A stretch of 64,000 nt of DNA. Origin: Neolewinella agarilytica (lineage in GTDB: Bacteria; Bacteroidota; Bacteroidia; Chitinophagales; Saprospiraceae). The notes below the pieces were generated by a model that ran no database searches, had not been told where the DNA came from, and was given only the letters and a program-made list of their open reading frames with translations. Where the stretch lies: the NCBI RefSeq assembly GCF_900110645.1, contig NZ_FOFB01000003.1:236927-300926 (forward strand), read 5' to 3'. This document shows positions 60,629 to 64,000 of the stretch, piece by piece (within the stretch, counting starts at the first letter, position 1; the number at the start of each line of letters is the position of its first letter). Position numbers and translations under genes: made by a program.

Positions 60629-63600
60629 ATGAGGAACAAATTACTCTTATTATTGTCATTTCTACTGTTTTTTACAGTAGATATGAGTGCCCAGACATCA
60701 GGGGCATTAAACTACCAGGCGGCTGTTCGCGACGCCAACGGCAACGTCCTGGCACAAGAGGATGTCACGTTGACATTCTGTCTTATTAGAATTGGTGCAA
60801 CTAGAGACACCATATTTACAGAGGAAGTTGATGAAACCACTAATGACTTTGGTATCGTAAACTCTCAGGTAGGTGCTGACGGTGAATTACTTACAGTTGA
60901 CTGGGCAAATGGCCCTTACGTTCTGAAAACGGTTATTACTACTGAAGATGGTAGAACGCTGGTTACAGAACGGGAACTGGGAGCTGTCCCCTATGCCTTA
61001 TATGCACTCAATGGTGTAGAAGGCCCGCAGGGCCCTCAGGGACTTCAAGGCCCCAGAGGTCTTCAGGGGTCTCAAGGTCCTCAAGGCCCTCAAGGCCCTC
61101 AAGGCCCTCAAGGGCTTCAGGGTAACCAGGGTCCTCAGGGTCCTCAGGGTATTCAGGGAGAGCAAGGACTACAAGGATTACAAGGAACTCCTGGCCCACG
61201 CGGAGCCGACGGTACTAACGGTACCAACGGTGAGCAGGGCCCCCGTGGTGAAACGGGACCTCGTGGCCCGCAAGGTGTCGCAGGTGTGGCAGGTGCCGAT
61301 GGTGCAGAAGGACCTCAAGGTCCTCGTGGTATTCAAGGCCCTCGTGGAGAACAAGGAGAACGCGGTCCACAAGGTATCCAGGGTGAACCTGGTCTGGATG
61401 GTGCCGTCGGAGAAGATGGTAGAGATGGATTGCGTGGCCCGGAAGGTGATCGTGGTCCACAAGGTATTCAGGGTATCCAGGGTGATACCGGTGCACGCGG
61501 AGAACAAGGTGAACGTGGCCCTCAAGGTATTCAAGGTACTCAGGGTGACCAAGGTCCCCGAGGAGAAGAAGGCCCCCAGGGTCCTCAGGGTGAGCAAGGC
61601 CCTCAGGGAGAACAAGGCCCTCAGGGTGAGCAAGGCGAGCAAGGCCCGGTTGGTCCGGAAGGACCTGTTGGTGCTGATGGCGCTGAAGGTGAACAAGGCC
61701 CCAGAGGCCCACAAGGTGAGATTGGCCCTGCGGGAGAGCAAGGCCCACAAGGTGAACGTGGCCAACGTGGTATTCAAGGTGAACAAGGGCCCGTTGGTCC
61801 TCAAGGACCTGAAGGACGCGATGGTGTAGACGGTATAGAAGGACCTCAAGGCCCACAGGGCCTTCGGGGAGAAACTGGCCCACAAGGCCCACAAGGTGAA
61901 GCTGGTATTCAGGGAGAACAAGGCCCACAGGGTATCCAAGGTCTTCCTGGTATTGACGGCGTAAACGGTGAACAAGGTATTCAAGGCCCCCAGGGCGAGC
62001 AAGGTCCAATTGGTCCTCAAGGCCAACAGGGCGAACAAGGACCTCAAGGGCAACAGGGCGAAGAAGGTCCTCAAGGCCCTGAAGGCCCTGAAGGTCCGGA
62101 AGGCCCCCAAGGTGACCAAGGTGACCAGGGCCCACAGGGTATCCAGGGTCTCCGCGGCCCCCAGGGTTTACGTGGCGAACAAGGTGAAGACGGAATTGAC
62201 GGCGAGCAAGGCCCACAGGGTGAGCGTGGTGAGCAAGGTATCCAGGGTATTCAAGGTGACCAGGGCCCACAGGGTGAACGTGGTCTCCAGGGAATCCAGG
62301 GTGACCAAGGTCCTCAAGGCGAACGCGGACTTCAGGGTATTCAGGGCGACCAAGGTCCCCAGGGTATCCAAGGTGTAGCTGGAGCTGACGGCGAAGACGG
62401 CGCGCAAGGCCCTCAGGGTGAGCGCGGCGAGCAAGGCATCCAAGGAATTCAAGGTGACCAGGGCCCGCAGGGCGAACGTGGTCTCCAAGGTATTCAGGGT
62501 GACCAAGGCCCACAAGGCGAACGCGGACTTCAGGGTATTCAAGGTGACCAGGGCCCGCAGGGCGAACGTGGTCTCCAGGGAATCCAGGGAGAGCAAGGCC
62601 CACAAGGCGAACGCGGACTTCAAGGTATTCAGGGCGACCAAGGTCCTCAGGGTATCCAGGGTCTAGCTGGAGCTGACGGCGAAGACGGTGCGCAAGGCCC
62701 ACAGGGTGAGCGCGGCGAGCAAGGCATCCAAGGTATTCAAGGTGACCAGGGCCCACAGGGTGAACGTGGTCTCCAGGGAATCCAGGGCGAGCAAGGCCCA
62801 CAAGGCGAACGCGGACTTCAAGGTATCCAGGGTGACCAAGGCCCACAAGGCGAACGCGGACTTCAAGGTATTCAGGGCGACCAAGGTCCCCAGGGTATTC
62901 AAGGTCTAGCTGGAGCTGACGGCCAGGACGGTCGCGACGGAGTTGACGGCGAAGACGGTGCGCAAGGCCCACAGGGTGAGCGCGGCGAGCAAGGCATCCA
63001 GGGTATTCAAGGTGACCAGGGCCCACAGGGCGAACGTGGTCTCCAGGGAATCCAGGGTGAGCAAGGCCCACAAGGTGAACGCGGACTACAGGGTATTCAG
63101 GGTGACCAAGGCCCACAAGGCGAACGCGGACTTCAAGGTATTCAGGGTGACCAAGGTCCTCAGGGTATCCAGGGTGTAGCTGGAGCTGACGGCGAAGACG
63201 GCGCGCAAGGCCCACAGGGTGAGCGTGGTCTCCAAGGCATCCAAGGCGAGCGTGGCCCACAAGGCGAACGCGGACTACAGGGTATTCAGGGCGACCAAGG
63301 TCCTCAGGGTATCCAGGGTCTAGCTGGAGCTGACGGCCAGGACGGTCGTGACGGAGTCGACGGCGAAGACGGTGCGCAAGGCCCCCAGGGTGAGCGCGGC
63401 GAGCAAGGCATCCAGGGAATCCAAGGTGACCAGGGCCCACAGGGCGAACGTGGTCTCCAGGGAATCCAGGGTGACCAAGGCCCACAAGGCGAACGCGGAC
63501 TACAGGGTGTTCAGGGTGACCAAGGTCCTCAGGGTATCCAAGGTGTAGCTGGAGCTGACGGCCAGGACGGTCGTGACGGAGTTGACGGCGAAGACGGCGC

Positions 63601-64000
63601 GCAAGGCCCCCAGGGTGAGCGCGGCGAGCAAGGCATCCAGGGTATTCAAGGTGACCAGGGCCCGCAGGGCGAACGTGGTCTCCAGGGAATCCAGGGTGAC
63701 CAAGGCCCACAAGGCGAACGCGGACTTCAGGGTATTCAGGGTGACCAAGGTCCTCAGGGTATCCAAGGTGTAGCTGGAGCTGACGGCGAAGACGGTCGCG
63801 ACGGAGTTGACGGCGAAGACGGCGCGCAAGGCCCACAGGGTGAGCGTGGCGAGCAAGGCATCCAGGGTATTCAAGGTGATCAGGGCCCACAGGGTGAACG
63901 TGGTCTCCAGGGAATCCAGGGTGACCAAGGCCCACAAGGCGAACGCGGACTACAGGGTATTCAGGGTGACCAAGGTCCTCAGGGTATCCAAGGTTTAGCT
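60629..64000 (+). CDS. Collagen-like surface protein, partial (runs off the right edge)
   Basis: 1124 codons are visible from the ATG at 60629 and the frame is still open at the last base. The signal peptide ([22 protein letters not shown]) is followed by a conserved N-terminal domain (about 23-127: [27 protein letters not shown] ... GAVPYALYA), of the kind that precedes tail-fibre-like and collagen-like regions in Bacteroidota. From residue 129 every third residue is Gly: about 332 Gly-X-Y triplets without a break that I could see. X/Y are mostly Gln, Glu, Pro, Arg and Ile (GPQG, GERG, GIQG, GDQG). Proline is frequent at X, almost never at Y, as in bacterial collagens lacking prolyl hydroxylase. 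The C-terminus, needed to tell how it is anchored, is beyond the window. Confidence 0.93.
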   Translation, partial: MRNKLLLLLSFLLFFTVDMSAQTSGALNYQAAVRDANGNVLAQEDVTLTFCLIRIGATRDTIFTEEVDETTNDFGIVNSQVGADGELLTVDWANGPYVLKTVITTEDGRTLVTERELGAVPYALYALNGVEGPQGPQGLQGPRGLQGSQGPQGPQGPQGPQGLQGNQGPQGPQGIQGEQGLQGLQGTPGPRGADGTNGTNGEQGPRGETGPRGPQGVAGVAGADGAEGPQGPRGIQGPRGEQGERGPQGIQGEPGLDGAVGEDGRDGLRGPEGDRGPQGIQGIQGDTGARGEQGERGPQGIQGTQGDQGPRGEEGPQGPQGEQGPQGEQGPQGEQGEQGPVGPEGPVGADGAEGEQGPRGPQGEIGPAGEQGPQGERGQRGIQGEQGPVGPQGPEGRDGVDGIEGPQGPQGLRGETGPQGPQGEAGIQGEQGPQGIQGLPGIDGVNGEQGIQGPQGEQGPIGPQGQQGEQGPQGQQGEEGPQGPEGPEGPEGPQGDQGDQGPQGIQGLRGPQGLRGEQGEDGIDGEQGPQGERGEQGIQGIQGDQGPQGERGLQGIQGDQGPQGERGLQGIQGDQGPQGIQGVAGADGEDGAQGPQGERGEQGIQGIQGDQGPQGERGLQGIQGDQGPQGERGLQGIQGDQGPQGERGLQGIQGEQGPQGERGLQGIQGDQGPQGIQGLAGADGEDGAQGPQGERGEQGIQGIQGDQGPQGERGLQGIQGEQGPQGERGLQGIQGDQGPQGERGLQGIQGDQGPQGIQGLAGADGQDGRDGVDGEDGAQGPQGERGEQGIQGIQGDQGPQGERGLQGIQGEQGPQGERGLQGIQGDQGPQGERGLQGIQGDQGPQGIQGVAGADGEDGAQGPQGERGLQGIQGERGPQGERGLQGIQGDQGPQGIQGLAGADGQDGRDGVDGEDGAQGPQGERGEQGIQGIQGDQGPQGERGLQGIQGDQGPQGERGLQGVQGDQGPQGIQGVAGADGQDGRDGVDGEDGAQGPQGERGEQGIQGIQGDQGPQGERGLQGIQGDQGPQGERGLQGIQGDQGPQGIQGVAGADGEDGRDGVDGEDGAQGPQGERGEQGIQGIQGDQGPQGERGLQGIQGDQGPQGERGLQGIQGDQGPQGIQGLA
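61013..64000 (+). repeat. Gly-X-Y collagen repeat with higher-order units
   Basis: A 9-bp triplet pattern throughout. A marker segment encoding AGADG preceded by G-V/L recurs with its GCT at 62378, 62666, 62909, 63179, 63323, 63548, 63773 and 63998. The spacings are 288, 243, 270, 144, 225, 225 and 225 bp, all multiples of 9. The last three units are nearly identical in sequence. Confidence 0.9.

Noticed and set aside
61215..63935. A 906-codon open frame on the minus strand opposite the collagen-like gene
   Set aside because: It is a mirror of the Gly-X-Y repeat: the 9-bp periodicity of GGN codons excludes stops on the other strand. Its translation is a low-complexity Pro/His/Arg/Leu repeat without any domain.

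Overview
The window reads as chromosomal DNA of a Bacteroidota bacterium, most likely a marine, Saprospira/Lewinella-type member. The phylum evidence is direct: two kinds of type IX secretion (T9SS) C-terminal sorting domain (type A at 49212-52817 and 59944-60519, type B at 32857-40011), a PorP/SprF-family protein, a TonB-dependent receptor with a CarboxypepD_reg-like front, and -7 promoter elements of the form TAnnTTTG. The genus is an inference from style (many secreted Cys-rich or collagen-like surface proteins, about 50% GC) and is not proven. Apart from the dispersed repeats described below, no insertion sequence, prophage, CRISPR array, rRNA or tRNA gene was recognised.

Layout. 1-4.5 kb: a cut aldo/keto reductase, an NAD(P)-binding SDR protein, a LolA-like carrier, a MarR regulator and a LolC/E-type permease. 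4.6-11.7 kb: TonB receptor, fatty acid desaturase, Spy/CpxP-like protein, alkaline phosphatase, DprA. 11.9-18.8 kb: di-haem peroxidase, ligase-associated DExH helicase, photolyase, outer-membrane protein. 18.9-24.4 kb (mostly minus strand): secG, a TPR protein, two ArsR regulators, lspA, a DksA-like protein, a secreted unknown and an SRPBCC protein. 24.5-31.8 kb (plus strand): OmpA/PD40 protein, radC, efp-accB-accC, a membrane protein and a nucleotidyltransferase. 31.9-40 kb: a 2384-residue SprB-like adhesin translationally coupled to a PorP/SprF protein. 40.4-48.9 kb: gltX, polysaccharide deacetylase, AraC regulator, uvrB, S10 carboxypeptidase and a Cys-rich lipoprotein. 49-59.4 kb: T9SS metalloprotease, ROK kinase, HD phosphohydrolase, M3 oligopeptidase, membrane pyrophosphatase. 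59.9-64 kb: a small T9SS cargo protein followed by a huge collagen-like fibre protein that runs off the right edge.

The genes group into several jobs: lipid and envelope supply (lolA, LolC/E, desaturase, accBC, lspA, secG), DNA maintenance (dprA, helicase, photolyase, radC, uvrB) and a large secreted or surface repertoire (adhesin plus SprF, protease, collagen-like fibre).

The most unusual signals are not genes. (1) A dispersed 18-bp motif, approximately GGCGCRGMCGCAGGTGCA, occurs about 14 times in both orientations. It lies between genes and inside genes at tolerant places: two signal peptides, the AccB linker, a helicase loop and the linker of the metalloprotease. Ten copies share an exact 10-bp core. 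(2) Heptamer arrays of CAACCTG occur twice: 16 units inside the helicase reading frame and 11 units ending exactly at the stop codon of the ROK kinase. (3) The collagen-like gene has higher-order repeats whose last three periods are exactly 225 bp.
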